From: Chryseobacterium sp. StRB126
Lineage (GTDB): Bacteria > Bacteroidota > Bacteroidia > Flavobacteriales > Weeksellaceae
NCBI RefSeq assembly: GCF_000829375.1
Contig: NZ_AP014624.1
Location: forward strand, 3,782,001-3,846,000
Reading direction: 5' to 3'
Length of the DNA: 64,000 bases
This document shows positions 45,254 to 54,268 of the stretch, piece after piece. Under the pieces are notes generated by a model that was given only the letters and a program-made list of their open reading frames with translations, was not told the origin of the DNA and did not search any database. The number at the start of each line of letters is the position of its first letter. Position 1 is the stretch's first letter. Both the position numbers and the translations under genes were made by a program.

Positions 45254-46222
45254 ATGAAAGCAATCGTTATTACACAATATGGCGCTCCTGAAGTATTGAA
45301 ATTACAGGAATACCCTACTCCCGAAATATCCGGAGACGAAGTCTTAATCGAAGTGAAAGCCGCAGGAATCAACCGACCCGATGTTTTCCAGCGTGAAGGC
45401 AATTATCCTCCTCCAGATGGAATTGTGGCCGATATTCCTGGCCTGGAAGTGGCTGGAACCATTGTAAAATGTGGACCTGATGTTGTAGATTTCACCGTTG
45501 GAGACAAAGTTTGTGCACTTCTTGCAGGTGGAGGTTACGCAGAATATGTCGCTGTGAGAGAAGGTCAATGTTTACCCATTCCTGCGAATCTTACTTTTGC
45601 TGAGGCAGCAAGTTTACCGGAAACCATCTTTACAGTTTGGTCTAATGTTTTTCAGAGAGGAAATCTTCAACCAGGAGAAACCTTTTTACTCCACGGTGGA
45701 AACAGCGGAATTGGAATTACGGGAATTCAGATTGCTCACGCTTTGGGTTCAAAAGTAATTGTCACCGTAGGTTCTGATGAAAAAGGCCAGAAATGTCTTC
45801 AACTCGGCGCAGATTCATACATTAATTATAAAACTCAGAATTTTGAAACCGAACTTCAGAGTGAAGGTGTAGATGTTATTTTGGATATGATTGGGGGTGA
45901 TTACCTGGCTAAAAACATCAATATTCTAAAACCTGAAGGCAGATTGGTTCACATTAATGCGGTAAGTGGCAGTCGGGTTGACCTGGACATTTGGAAAGTG
46001 ATGATAAAAAGGCTTACGATCACCGGAAGTACCTTGAGAAGCCGGGAATATGAGTTCAAAAAACAATTGGCCAAAGAGATTCAGAAAAAAGTATGGCCTT
46101 TGATTGCATCTAAACAGTTCAGACCTGTGATTTTTAAAACATTTCCTTTCTCGGAAGCTGCTGAAGCGCACCGATTGCTTGAAGACGGTTCGCATACAGG
46201 CAAAATTATTCTTGTGAGATAA
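45254..46222 (+). CDS. NAD(P)H:quinone oxidoreductase, zinc-independent MDR family (PIG3-like)
   Basis: A 322-residue medium-chain reductase. It has an N-terminal GroES-like domain (NRPDVFQREGNYPPP, typical of PIG3/QOR), a LLHGGNSGIG nucleotide-binding motif near 145-155 and a DVILDMIGG strand. Zinc-ligand cysteines of alcohol dehydrogenases are absent. It probably reduces quinones or reactive enals with NADPH. It is followed by a hairpin terminator. Confidence 0.88.
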   Translation: MKAIVITQYGAPEVLKLQEYPTPEISGDEVLIEVKAAGINRPDVFQREGNYPPPDGIVADIPGLEVAGTIVKCGPDVVDFTVGDKVCALLAGGGYAEYVAVREGQCLPIPANLTFAEAASLPETIFTVWSNVFQRGNLQPGETFLLHGGNSGIGITGIQIAHALGSKVIVTVGSDEKGQKCLQLGADSYINYKTQNFETELQSEGVDVILDMIGGDYLAKNINILKPEGRLVHINAVSGSRVDLDIWKVMIKRLTITGSTLRSREYEFKKQLAKEIQKKVWPLIASKQFRPVIFKTFPFSEAAEAHRLLEDGSHTGKIILVR

Positions 46223-46261
46223 AGCAATACATAGATTATTTAAAAATCTAAACCGAATTTT

Positions 46262-46297
46262 AATCCTTCGCAATCCGAAATTGTGAAGGATTTTTAT
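46262..46297 (+). terminator. Hairpin terminator after the quinone oxidoreductase gene
   Basis: AATCCTTC (46262-46269) pairs with GAAGGATT (46285-46292), with further pairing inside, followed by TTTT. Confidence 0.82.
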
Positions 46298-46399
46298 TAA
46301 AAACAATGTCATTAAGATTTTTCCAATTAATAAAATTCAAATCGAAAGTCTTTCATCTATTTTCTCTACTCTACAGACACCAACTACTTCTTTCAAATT

Positions 46400-46467
46400 T
46401 CCACCGACCCTTTTTGCCCATTCACCGAAAATCACTTCAAAACCGCATCATTCCGAAGTAGCTTTAC
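46400..46467 (+). promoter_or_regulatory. LytTR-type operator/promoter, copy 3
   Basis: TCCACCGA (46400-46407) and TTCACCGA (46421-46428), 21 bp apart. The TAGCTTTAC box ends at 46467, again 47 bp from the start of the second repeat. It drives the bicupin gene at 46514. Confidence 0.65.
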
Positions 46468-46513
46468 AGTAGAAATAAAGACAAACGATCATTAATTACA
46501 AAAACTTCTCATT

Positions 46514-47560
46514 ATGAATACTACATCATTAAGTTTCAAATACGAATTAGAGAAAAAAGAACCAAGAACCAATGACGGCGGAACTACAAGAGGTGCCTCT
46601 GTAAAAGATTTCCCTGCTTCTATTGGCATTGCGGGAGTTTCTATGAGACTGCAACCCGGAAGTATGAGAGAACTGCACTGGCATGCGAACGCTGCAGAAT
46701 GGGCTTATGTCATTTCAGGAACGGTACGTACAACGATTATTCATCCGGACGGACACAGCTATACCGATAATTTTGAACCGGGTGATGTATGGTATTTTCC
46801 AAAAGGGTACGGCCACTCGATTCAAGCCACAGGAACGGAAGAATGCCATTTTATTTTAATTTTTGATAATGGTAATTTTTCTGAAGACCACACCTTCAGC
46901 GTAACCGATTTTGTTTCAAGTGTACCCGCTGAAATCGTGGCTCAGAATTTAGGCTTAACTTTAGAAGAAGTGGCGGCTTTACCTCAGAAAGAAGCATATT
47001 TCGCATCGGGAATTGTTCCGGATGAAATGTCTTTCGCTGCCGCTGCAAGACCTGATGAATCGGATATTGAATTAACAAGTTTTCACCGTTATCCCTTGCA
47101 TTCTCAACAACCGAGAATTGTTCCGGGCGGAGGTTTGCAGAGATTGGTAACGAGTAAAGAATTCCCCATCAGCAGCACAATGTCGGGTTCTATTTTGGAA
47201 TTGCAGCCGGGTGCTTTGAGAGAAATGCACTGGCATCCGAATGCGGACGAATGGCAATACTTTATTTCAGGACAGGCAGAAATGTCGGTTTTCTTAGCTG
47301 AATCTACCTGCGTAACGGAGCAGTTCAGTGCAGGAGATGTGGGTTACGTTCCAATGGGAGCAGGGCATTACATCAAAAATACGAGCGATACGGTTTGCCG
47401 GATTCTGATAGGCTTTAACAGCGGAAAATATGAGTCGATTGATTTGAGCGAATGGCTTTCCGGAAATCCGAAAGATGTTGTCATTACTAATTTTGGTTTA
47501 AAAGAGGGTGAAATTGAAAAATTACCAACTGAGAAAGTTTTCATTCAGCCTAAGAAATAA
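46514..47560 (+). CDS. Bicupin, oxalate decarboxylase family
   Basis: A 348-residue protein with two cupin domains. The metal ligands of cupin 1 are H55, H57 and E62 in LHWHANAAEW, with H101 in GYGHS. Those of cupin 2 are H239, H241 and E246 in MHWHPNADEW, with H285 in GAGHY. Both Mn sites are complete. It has no signal peptide, so cytoplasmic. Oxalate decarboxylase activity is the family default, but a lid motif equivalent to the decarboxylase SENS loop was not seen, so oxidase or another activity is possible. Confidence 0.82.
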   Translation: MNTTSLSFKYELEKKEPRTNDGGTTRGASVKDFPASIGIAGVSMRLQPGSMRELHWHANAAEWAYVISGTVRTTIIHPDGHSYTDNFEPGDVWYFPKGYGHSIQATGTEECHFILIFDNGNFSEDHTFSVTDFVSSVPAEIVAQNLGLTLEEVAALPQKEAYFASGIVPDEMSFAAAARPDESDIELTSFHRYPLHSQQPRIVPGGGLQRLVTSKEFPISSTMSGSILELQPGALREMHWHPNADEWQYFISGQAEMSVFLAESTCVTEQFSAGDVGYVPMGAGHYIKNTSDTVCRILIGFNSGKYESIDLSEWLSGNPKDVVITNFGLKEGEIEKLPTEKVFIQPKK

Positions 47561-47585
47561 GATTTGAACGCAATTTCTCGAAATA

Positions 47586-48287
47586 ATGGATAATTCTGTC
47601 GTCAAAACAAACTCTTCCGTTTCATCTGAATCGATTAAGGTGCAAGAGAAATTAGCCCTATTTTTAGCTTTTATTGCCGGATATATCGATGCCACAGGTT
47701 TTATACAATGGAAAACGTACGTCTCTTTTATGAGTGGAAATACGACTTCATTGGGAACGGCCATTTCCACTGAGAAATCTGGAATCATTATTACATCAAT
47801 TACAGTCATAAGTTGTTTTTTATTAGGAATTTATGCAGGAACCTGTCTTTCATTATGGAAGAGAATTAAGAACCCAATATTAACATTTTATATTGTTTCA
47901 GGAATTTTCATTTTCTATTCAATAATTGTTTATTTTTATGATATTAATAATGTATCATCTATTGCGATCATCGGATTTTCAATGGGAATAATGAACACGA
48001 TTGTGACTTCTGTCGGAAATCAAAAAGTGAACACAGATTTCGTGACCGGAACTTTGAACAGCCTGGCAAGGAACACTGCCATGCTGATGATGACTGAAAA
48101 TAAAAAAGAAAAAAAAGAATATACATCCAATACTGTTCATCTTTTGCTGTTGTGGATTGGCTTTTTATCAGGTGCATCTATCGCTCCTTTCCTACTCGAT
48201 TATTTGGGAAAATGGACATTGATTTTTCCTGCTTTATTACTGATGACTTGCGGATTATTGCTCTCAAAAATTAACACTAAAAACTAA
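47586..48287 (+). CDS. DUF1275 (YoaK-type) membrane protein
   Basis: A 233-residue protein with 6-7 hydrophobic segments. It has the YoaK/DUF1275 signature: AFIAGYIDATGF in TM1, FMSGNTTSLG, and an NTIVTSVGN...TDFVTGTL block in the middle. Function unknown; often considered a transporter. It begins 25 bp after the bicupin gene and ends 4 bp before the peroxiredoxin gene. Confidence 0.85.
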   Translation: MDNSVVKTNSSVSSESIKVQEKLALFLAFIAGYIDATGFIQWKTYVSFMSGNTTSLGTAISTEKSGIIITSITVISCFLLGIYAGTCLSLWKRIKNPILTFYIVSGIFIFYSIIVYFYDINNVSSIAIIGFSMGIMNTIVTSVGNQKVNTDFVTGTLNSLARNTAMLMMTENKKEKKEYTSNTVHLLLLWIGFLSGASIAPFLLDYLGKWTLIFPALLLMTCGLLLSKINTKN

Positions 48288-48291
48288 TATT

Positions 48292-48753
48292 ATGTTACAA
48301 AAAAACGATGTTGCCCCTGATTTCACATTGTATGCAACACCCGACCAGAAAATTACACTTTCAGAATTCAAAGGAAGGAATGTCATTCTCGCTTTTTATC
48401 CTGCCGACTGGAGTCCGGTTTGCAGCGACCAGATGGCTTTGTACAATGAAACTTTGAAGTTCTTCAAAAAATACGATGCAGAGATCTTCGGAATTTCTGT
48501 AGACAGCAAATGGTGTCACCTGGCATTTGCACAATCCAGAAATTTACATTTTCCATTATTAGCAGATTTTGAAGCTAAAGGAGAAACTGCTAAAAAATAT
48601 GGTGTTTATGATGAGGAAGAAGGTGAATGTAAACGAGCTCTTTTCGTGATTAATAAAGATGGTATTATCGAATGGAGTTATCTGTCTCCAACGGCAATTA
48701 ATCCAGGAGCAGACGGAATTTTAGACGCTTTAGAAACCCTTAACACAAAATAA
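48292..48753 (+). CDS. Peroxiredoxin (AhpC/TSA-type)
   Basis: A 153-residue thioredoxin-fold peroxidase. The catalytic site has peroxidatic C44 in a PADWSPVCSDQ motif, a variant of PxxxTPVC with Ser in place of Thr. Other cysteines are C75 (KWCHLAF) and one near residue 118, so the resolving cysteine is not certain. It detoxifies peroxides. It sits 4 bp after the DUF1275 gene and 3 bp before the DsbA-like gene. Confidence 0.88.
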   Translation: MLQKNDVAPDFTLYATPDQKITLSEFKGRNVILAFYPADWSPVCSDQMALYNETLKFFKKYDAEIFGISVDSKWCHLAFAQSRNLHFPLLADFEAKGETAKKYGVYDEEEGECKRALFVINKDGIIEWSYLSPTAINPGADGILDALETLNTK

Positions 48754-48756
48754 ATT

Positions 48757-49275
48757 ATGTCACTAAAACCAGCCGTCAGCCAGACTGACCACGCACAAGG
48801 CAACTTAGAAGCCGACCTCATTATTGTAGAATACGGTGATTATCAATGTCCATATTGTGGTGCTGCTTATCCGGTTCTGAAAGAATTGATGAAGGAATAT
48901 GGAAGTCAAATCAAATTTGTTTTCAGAAACTTTCCATTGTCTGAAATGCATCCATATGCTAGACCAGCAGCCATCGCAGCGGAAGCAGCCAATCTACAGG
49001 GGAAATTCTGGGAAATGCACGATGCGATCTATGAAAATCAACAATACTTGAACGAACTGTTTTTATTTAAACTGGCAGAGAAAGCAGGTTTAGACCTCGC
49101 TAAATTCAAAGAGGACATTCAGAAATCTGAGTTAGAAGCGAAAGTAGATGCAGATTTCGAAAGCGGCATTATGAGCGGTGTGAACGGAACACCTTCTTTC
49201 TTCGTGAATGGAAAGAAATTCGATGGTGGTGCGGAAGATTTGTTTGAACTTTTGAGGGAGAATACTGAGAGCTAA
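48757..49275 (+). CDS. DsbA-family thioredoxin-like protein
   Basis: A 172-residue protein with active site C31-P-Y-C34 (GDYQCPYCGAAYP), a helical insertion, and a cis-Pro loop NGTPSFFVNG near residue 147. No signal peptide, so cytoplasmic, unlike classical DsbA. It is probably a disulfide oxidoreductase or the reductant of the adjacent peroxiredoxin (3-bp gap, same operon). Confidence 0.88.
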   Translation: MSLKPAVSQTDHAQGNLEADLIIVEYGDYQCPYCGAAYPVLKELMKEYGSQIKFVFRNFPLSEMHPYARPAAIAAEAANLQGKFWEMHDAIYENQQYLNELFLFKLAEKAGLDLAKFKEDIQKSELEAKVDADFESGIMSGVNGTPSFFVNGKKFDGGAEDLFELLRENTES

Positions 49276-49619
49276 CCACAAATCAAAGATTCGACGGTGT
49301 CAAAAGACAAAGAAGAACACTTAAGTTTTCTTTTAAAGTTGAACCTTATTTTACACCGAATCTGCAGCCCGACTTGAACGGAGCTCATTTTTATCATTGC
49401 GAATGCGGGAAAGTTATACAGATTGCTTCACTTCGTTTGCAATGGGAAAAATAGCGGGAGTGGAAGGCGGATAAAGCTGCCCAAAATAAAAAAATATCAA
49501 AAAATGTACGATATTAAACTAGATTAACGAGAAACAGATTGAACCATCCTACATTTGCTAAAGAATTAAGACAACAAAATATTAAAATAAATTAATCACA
49601 ACATTCAAAAAATTAAATT
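49276..49619. other. Intergenic with two repeat types
   Basis: 344 bp. 49276-49330 resembles the head of the repeat region at 11441-11530 (ACCACAAATCAAAGATT start, CACTTAAG end). 49364-49482 is R3 copy B. A TACATTTG -7-like box at 49550-49557 may serve the hydrolase gene at 49620. Confidence 0.65.
49364..49482 (-). repeat. Dispersed repeat R3, copy B (inverted)
   Basis: The reverse complement of R3 copy A at 40833-40952, with about 15-20 differences, mainly in the centre. The two copies flank the 8.4-kb stress cluster in opposite orientation. Confidence 0.85.
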
Positions 49620-50441
49620 ATGAGCACACTACAATTAAAAGACGGAACAGAGATTTTTTACAAAGACCAAGGACAAGGACCGGTATTGATGTTTCACCAC
49701 GGATGGCCTTTATCATCAGACGATTGGGATGCACAGGTAATTTTCTTCTTACAGAGAGGTTACAGAGTAATTACTCATGACAGAAGAGGTCACGGCCGTT
49801 CCAGCCAGAATATTTATAATCACACAATTGAACAATATGCTTCTGATGCGTCGGAACTGGTAGATTTCTTAGGATTGACAGATGTTATCCATATCGGTCA
49901 TTCAACTGGTGGTGGTGAAGTTATCCGTTATGTTAACAAATATGCTAATGGAAGAGCTAAGAAAGCGGTTTTAATCAGCGCGGTTCCTCCGATTATGGTG
50001 AAAAGCGAAACTAATCCTGATGGTGTACCAATGGAGGTTTTCGACAATATCAGAGACCAGACTTTGAACAACAGAAACCAGTTTTATATTGATTTGACTA
50101 TCCCTTTTTACGGCTACAACAGAGAAGGCGCAGAGGTGAAAGAAGGTATCCAAAGAAACTGGTGGAGACAAGGAATGATGGGCGGAATCGTGGCTCACTA
50201 TGACGGAATCAAAGCGTTTTCTGAGACTGATTTTACTGAAGATTTGAAAGCGGTGGATATTCCGGTTTTAGTTCTTCACGGTGAAGATGACCAGATTGTT
50301 CCTATCGAAAATTCTGCAATAAAATCTGCAAAACTATTGAAAAACGGAAAATTAATCACATATCCGGGCTTCCCTCACGGAATGCCTACTACGGAACACG
50401 AAACAATTAATAAAGATCTTTTAGAGTTTATTGAGGCTTAG
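49620..50441 (+). CDS. Alpha/beta hydrolase, non-haem chloroperoxidase/esterase type
   Basis: A 273-residue protein. It has the HHGWPLSSDDWD oxyanion block (26-37), DRRGHGRSSQ, nucleophile elbow GHSTGG (S95), an acid near 225 in HGEDD and a base H in FPHGMP near 253. The combination is typical of cofactor-free chloroperoxidase-like esterases such as arylesterases. No signal peptide. Followed by an inverted repeat shared with the convergent terpene synthase gene. Confidence 0.88.
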   Translation: MSTLQLKDGTEIFYKDQGQGPVLMFHHGWPLSSDDWDAQVIFFLQRGYRVITHDRRGHGRSSQNIYNHTIEQYASDASELVDFLGLTDVIHIGHSTGGGEVIRYVNKYANGRAKKAVLISAVPPIMVKSETNPDGVPMEVFDNIRDQTLNNRNQFYIDLTIPFYGYNREGAEVKEGIQRNWWRQGMMGGIVAHYDGIKAFSETDFTEDLKAVDIPVLVLHGEDDQIVPIENSAIKSAKLLKNGKLITYPGFPHGMPTTEHETINKDLLEFIEA

Positions 50442-50493
50442 AAACTTTTGCTGCTCCAGAACTGGACCTGTTAGCATGGAAGTATTTATATTA

Positions 50494-50526
50494 CAAATGT
50501 TACTGATTCTATCTCAGTAACATTTG
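50494..50526. terminator. 13-bp perfect hairpin between convergent genes
   Basis: CAAATGTTACTGA (50494-50506) pairs with TCAGTAACATTTG (50514-50526) around a 7-nt loop. It lacks a strong T tract. It probably ends transcription of the hydrolase gene and may also serve the terpene synthase gene. Confidence 0.6.
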
Positions 50527-50646
50527 CAATATATTAATTCTATAAATACATTTTTAGTATTATTGTCTTTTTCAGCTTGGAACAAGTAAACAGGAAAATT
50601 GAAAATAAAAGTTCATTTTCTTATTCTATTATTAGGTCTTAAGGAA

Positions 50647-51687
50647 TTATTTTTTCACAAAACCACTGTGTGGAATATGAATATCCTCTCCTTCTCTACC
50701 ATATTGTGGTATAATAAAAGCCTTGTGTTCATATCTTTTAGTTCCGGAATTATAATACCAGTTAGCACAGCCGCTTATCTGTAATTTAATGTGATATACG
50801 TGATCATAGGCCATGTTTTGAAATTCTCCAAAGTTCAGATACTGGATAGATTTGTGCAGATCATCCAGTTCCTGGCAATATTCATCATGCAGCTTCATGG
50901 CTTTATCACAGGCTTCCTGATAAGAAATATTTTCATGATGTCTTAAAATGAAAATAATATTTAAACATTCTTTTTCAATTTCAATTTCTTTCATTAAAGA
51001 TGCAAAATCATTTTGAATGACAATAACTAGGGAAAGCAATTCTCTGCAGCGCTGTATAAGAGGATGATTATAAATATGCACAGGTAGAGGCGAATTAGTA
51101 GCCGGATCTATTAAATCACCATAAGGCCACATACCGATTGAATATTTTCTAAAAGAAAAATAATGCGCAAGTGAAGGATAAATTACTCTTTCTGATTGTT
51201 TGAAAGGTATTTCCTCCATCATACCATATACAATAAATTCATAGAAATTTTTGGATACTCGTTCTAACCAAAACTGAGGCATGCCATTGGCAATCCATTC
51301 TTTCCTTGCCTGTGCCATTTGTCTCAGAATGCCGATTTCACTAGGAGCAGGATCATTGCCCATCATTATTTCATAAACACGGTTAGCTTGAGCTTGTAGT
51401 TCAGCAGCAGGTGTTAATCCAAAAAAATCATCAAAAATCGTAATGTAGATCATTAATCTTGCACAGGGACGCATCCGTGCAACACTATCACAGGTTGGAT
51501 TCATATAGGTGGCAACTCTGGATAAGAATTGCGGCTTACATCTTTTTATTCCTTCTTCAGAAATAAAAGTGTAATCATTATCATACCAGTCTTTTTCCTC
51601 TTCATCAAAGGCATTGGCAATAGGACTTTCAATTGTTTCCCATGGATATTTACATCTGGGGATCACTAGTTCTTCTCTTATGTTCAT
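50647..51687 (-). CDS. Class I terpene synthase
   Basis: A 346-residue protein. It has an aspartate-rich motif with D86-D87 in the TIFDDFFG segment, the NSE-type motif N226-D227-x-x-S230-x-x-x-E234 in IQNDFASLMKE, and a C-terminal RY pair in TKRYEHK (about residue 322). Length and motif spacing are those of bacterial mono- and sesquiterpene cyclases. It uses a prenyl diphosphate with Mg2+. No P450, methyltransferase or prenyl transferase lies beside it, so the product would be a simple volatile terpene. Cyclisation product cannot be predicted. Confidence 0.85.
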   Translation of the reverse strand: MNIREELVIPRCKYPWETIESPIANAFDEEEKDWYDNDYTFISEEGIKRCKPQFLSRVATYMNPTCDSVARMRPCARLMIYITIFDDFFGLTPAAELQAQANRVYEIMMGNDPAPSEIGILRQMAQARKEWIANGMPQFWLERVSKNFYEFIVYGMMEEIPFKQSERVIYPSLAHYFSFRKYSIGMWPYGDLIDPATNSPLPVHIYNHPLIQRCRELLSLVIVIQNDFASLMKEIEIEKECLNIIFILRHHENISYQEACDKAMKLHDEYCQELDDLHKSIQYLNFGEFQNMAYDHVYHIKLQISGCANWYYNSGTKRYEHKAFIIPQYGREGEDIHIPHSGFVKK

Positions 51688-52514
51688 AGGTTTAGTTTTT
51701 AAATTAATAAAGGATATGGTGTTGGTTTACTTTTTAAAAATTGCATAAATAATTTCAATCCCAAGCTAATTATTATAGAAAACATAATCTTTAATTTGGT
51801 AATTGGTCAATAACGGTACTTTACTCAGGGGGATAACTCAATTGTCTGTTTGGACAATACTAGTAAACTAATAAATCATAAGATGATTTCAATTTTCAAT
51901 TCTATTGAAGAGGATATTTTTTATATTTAACAACTTGGTGGTTAACTTTTTGTGATATTAGTTTCTATTACTAAAGTAAAAAATTATTGAATACAATTTA
52001 AAACTTTAACACTTTTAAGTGAAAAAATATTTTCACTGATTCACGATTCCTTATGAAATAATTTACAGACTTATATCACACAAGAGTTCTGGCATAATAA
52101 CGGAGGAACAGTGATGATTCCGTAAGATTTTCCCCACAGCTGGAGTATGGATTTTATGAATGATACGTTGAAAAACGGAAAAAGATCGGAATCTTTAATA
52201 ACCCGAATTCGGGATCATAAAATTAAGGATAATAGGCTGGAAACTGGAAGAGTGAGGTCGGAAATTACTATCAGAGCTACAATTTCTGACGTTGCCGTAA
52301 AATTTGATGAAGCAGCCTTTAAATGAATAATACATTACAGGGTTGTAAGTGTTTTTTTAACCTCAACTCACTTCCCTCTCCCAGCTCCAGGCTTCCTTAC
52401 TTACTAAAAACAGAAATGACTACTTTTGATTAGTAGTGAAAATAGGAAGTCTACAATATTGAATCCATTTTGAAGTAATAAAAAATAATTTTTAAATTAT
52501 CGTACAGCATCTAT
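51688..52514. other. Intergenic with R2 repeat
   Basis: 827 bp between the terpene synthase start and the ribonucleotide reductase stop. It holds R2 copy B (52199-52315). The rest is AT-rich without an ORF or RNA that could be recognised. Confidence 0.55.
52199..52315 (-). repeat. Dispersed repeat R2, copy B (inverted)
   Basis: Its reverse complement matches 23811-23925 closely, including ATGATCCCGAATTCGGG and TTTTACGGCAACGTCAG. Confidence 0.82.
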
Positions 52515-54227
52515 TCAACACCCTGTAACATTGCATTTCTGTAGTACCTGACCTGCTCTGCTACCATAACGATACACCGTTATCCCTTTAAGTCCGTATT
52601 TATAAGCAGTTTTATAAATATCTGAAATATCCTGTACCGTAGTCTTTTCAGGGAGGTTAATGGTCTTAGAAACAGCATTGTCAGTATATTTTTGAAAGGC
52701 TTTTTGATGTAATAAATGATATTGCCACGGAATATCTAAACCTGTCTTAAAAACAGCAGCTATTTTCTTAGGAATAGCCTTCACCTCATTTAAATTTCCC
52801 GTTTCTATAACAACCTGCTCCGTTTCTTTATTCCATAAATCCAAATCTTTCATTTTTTGAATAAATACATTATTGATCTCAGTTTGGGTTTTACCTCCTA
52901 AAATACCCATTCGTTTATAAGCCAATGCAAATAAAGGCTCTATTGAATAAGAAGTATTAGCGATAACCGAAATAGTTCCAGTAGGGGCAATACTGTTGCA
53001 GGTGGCATTTCTCATCTTTCTATTGGAAATTCCAAATTTACTGAGTTCCCAGCCTGGAAAAGTACCTCGTTCCAGTGCCAGTTTCTCTGAAGCATTATAA
53101 CTTTCTTTCTGAAAAAACTTCATGAGTTTTTCTGCTAATACCAAGGCTTTTTCAGATGCGTATGGAATATTTAATAGAATAAGCAATTCTGCCCAGCCCA
53201 TCAATCCTAACCCTATCCTTCTGGAGTGTAAAGTAGTGATCTTAATTTCCGGCAGTGGATAATGATTGAGTGTAATGACATTATCCAGAAAACGGATTCC
53301 AATATGAATAATCCGGGATAATTCAGCCCAATTTATTTCATTTTTCCCATTATTACATATTGTTATTTTTGAAAGATTAACTGAGCCCAGATTACAGCTT
53401 TCATTATCAAATAAGGGAACTTCGCCGCAAGGATTAGTTGCCTGTATTCTACCGAGATCAGGTGTTGTATTGGAATTGTTAATGGCATCGAGAAAAATTA
53501 ATCCGGGATCACCTGTTTTCCAAGCTTCCCCTACCATCAATTCCCAGAGTGATTTTGCAGAGATGATTCGGGTTACTTTTTCAGTATGCGGATTAATGAG
53601 CTGCCAATCCGAATCCTCTTCTACTGCTTTCATAAAAGCATTGCTGATCCCTACCGAAAGATTAAAGTTTTCTATGGATTTCTTATCCGATTTTGACATG
53701 ATGAATTCTTCGATATCCGGATGGTCAACATTTAAGATCCCCATGTTAGCTCCCCTTCTTTTACCTCCCTGTTTTACATATTCAGTTGCAGCATCGTAAA
53801 TTTTCATAAAAGAAACCGGACCGGAAGATTCCCCTTGGGTAGAACTGATCAGATCTCCTTTGGGACGAAGAGCTGAAAAATTAAACCCAGTACCTCCTCC
53901 ACTTTGGTGGATTAAAGCCGTATTTTTAAGGGTCGTAAAAATACTTTCCAAACTATCTTCTATGGGCAATACAAAGCACGCACTTAATTGAGCATGGCCA
54001 CAGCCCGCATTCATAAGTGTTGGTGAATTAGGAAGAAATTTCAGTTCACTCATTACTTTATAGAAAGCTTGGCTCCATTTGGCGGTATCTTTTTTTTCGC
54101 AACCGGAAATATATTCTGCAACCCGTTTGAAGAGGGCATCTGGAGTTTCTATTACCATACCTTTATCATTTTTCAGAAGATAACGGTCTTCCAGAATTTG
54201 TATGGCATTTTTGGTAAGAAGTTCCAT
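52515..54227 (-). CDS. nrdJ: Adenosylcobalamin-dependent (class II) ribonucleotide reductase, short form
   Basis: A 570-residue protein. Active-site residues are in NPCGE (N265, C267 thiyl, E269). The redox pair is C84 (LSACFVLP) and C278 (ESCNLGSV). Other conserved blocks are LPNSPTLMNAG, SGGGTGFNFSALRP and NSIAPTGTIS. The C-terminal tail ends with a cysteine pair (KCNVTGC) for re-reduction. There is no N-terminal ATP-cone. It reduces ribonucleotides without oxygen, so it suits the low-oxygen/stress island in which it lies. Needs B12. Confidence 0.9.
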   Translation of the reverse strand: MELLTKNAIQILEDRYLLKNDKGMVIETPDALFKRVAEYISGCEKKDTAKWSQAFYKVMSELKFLPNSPTLMNAGCGHAQLSACFVLPIEDSLESIFTTLKNTALIHQSGGGTGFNFSALRPKGDLISSTQGESSGPVSFMKIYDAATEYVKQGGKRRGANMGILNVDHPDIEEFIMSKSDKKSIENFNLSVGISNAFMKAVEEDSDWQLINPHTEKVTRIISAKSLWELMVGEAWKTGDPGLIFLDAINNSNTTPDLGRIQATNPCGEVPLFDNESCNLGSVNLSKITICNNGKNEINWAELSRIIHIGIRFLDNVITLNHYPLPEIKITTLHSRRIGLGLMGWAELLILLNIPYASEKALVLAEKLMKFFQKESYNASEKLALERGTFPGWELSKFGISNRKMRNATCNSIAPTGTISVIANTSYSIEPLFALAYKRMGILGGKTQTEINNVFIQKMKDLDLWNKETEQVVIETGNLNEVKAIPKKIAAVFKTGLDIPWQYHLLHQKAFQKYTDNAVSKTINLPEKTTVQDISDIYKTAYKYGLKGITVYRYGSRAGQVLQKCNVTGC

Positions 54228-54268
54228 AAAGTAAATTTTAAATCAATTAAACAATATCATCCTTTATC

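Noticed and set aside
49504..49558. Possible fourth LytTR-type promoter before the alpha/beta hydrolase gene (ATGTACGA, ATTAACGA, then TACATTTGC)
   Set aside because: Repeat spacing is 19 bp instead of 21, and the distance from the second repeat to the -7 box is 36 instead of 47, so the geometry does not fit.
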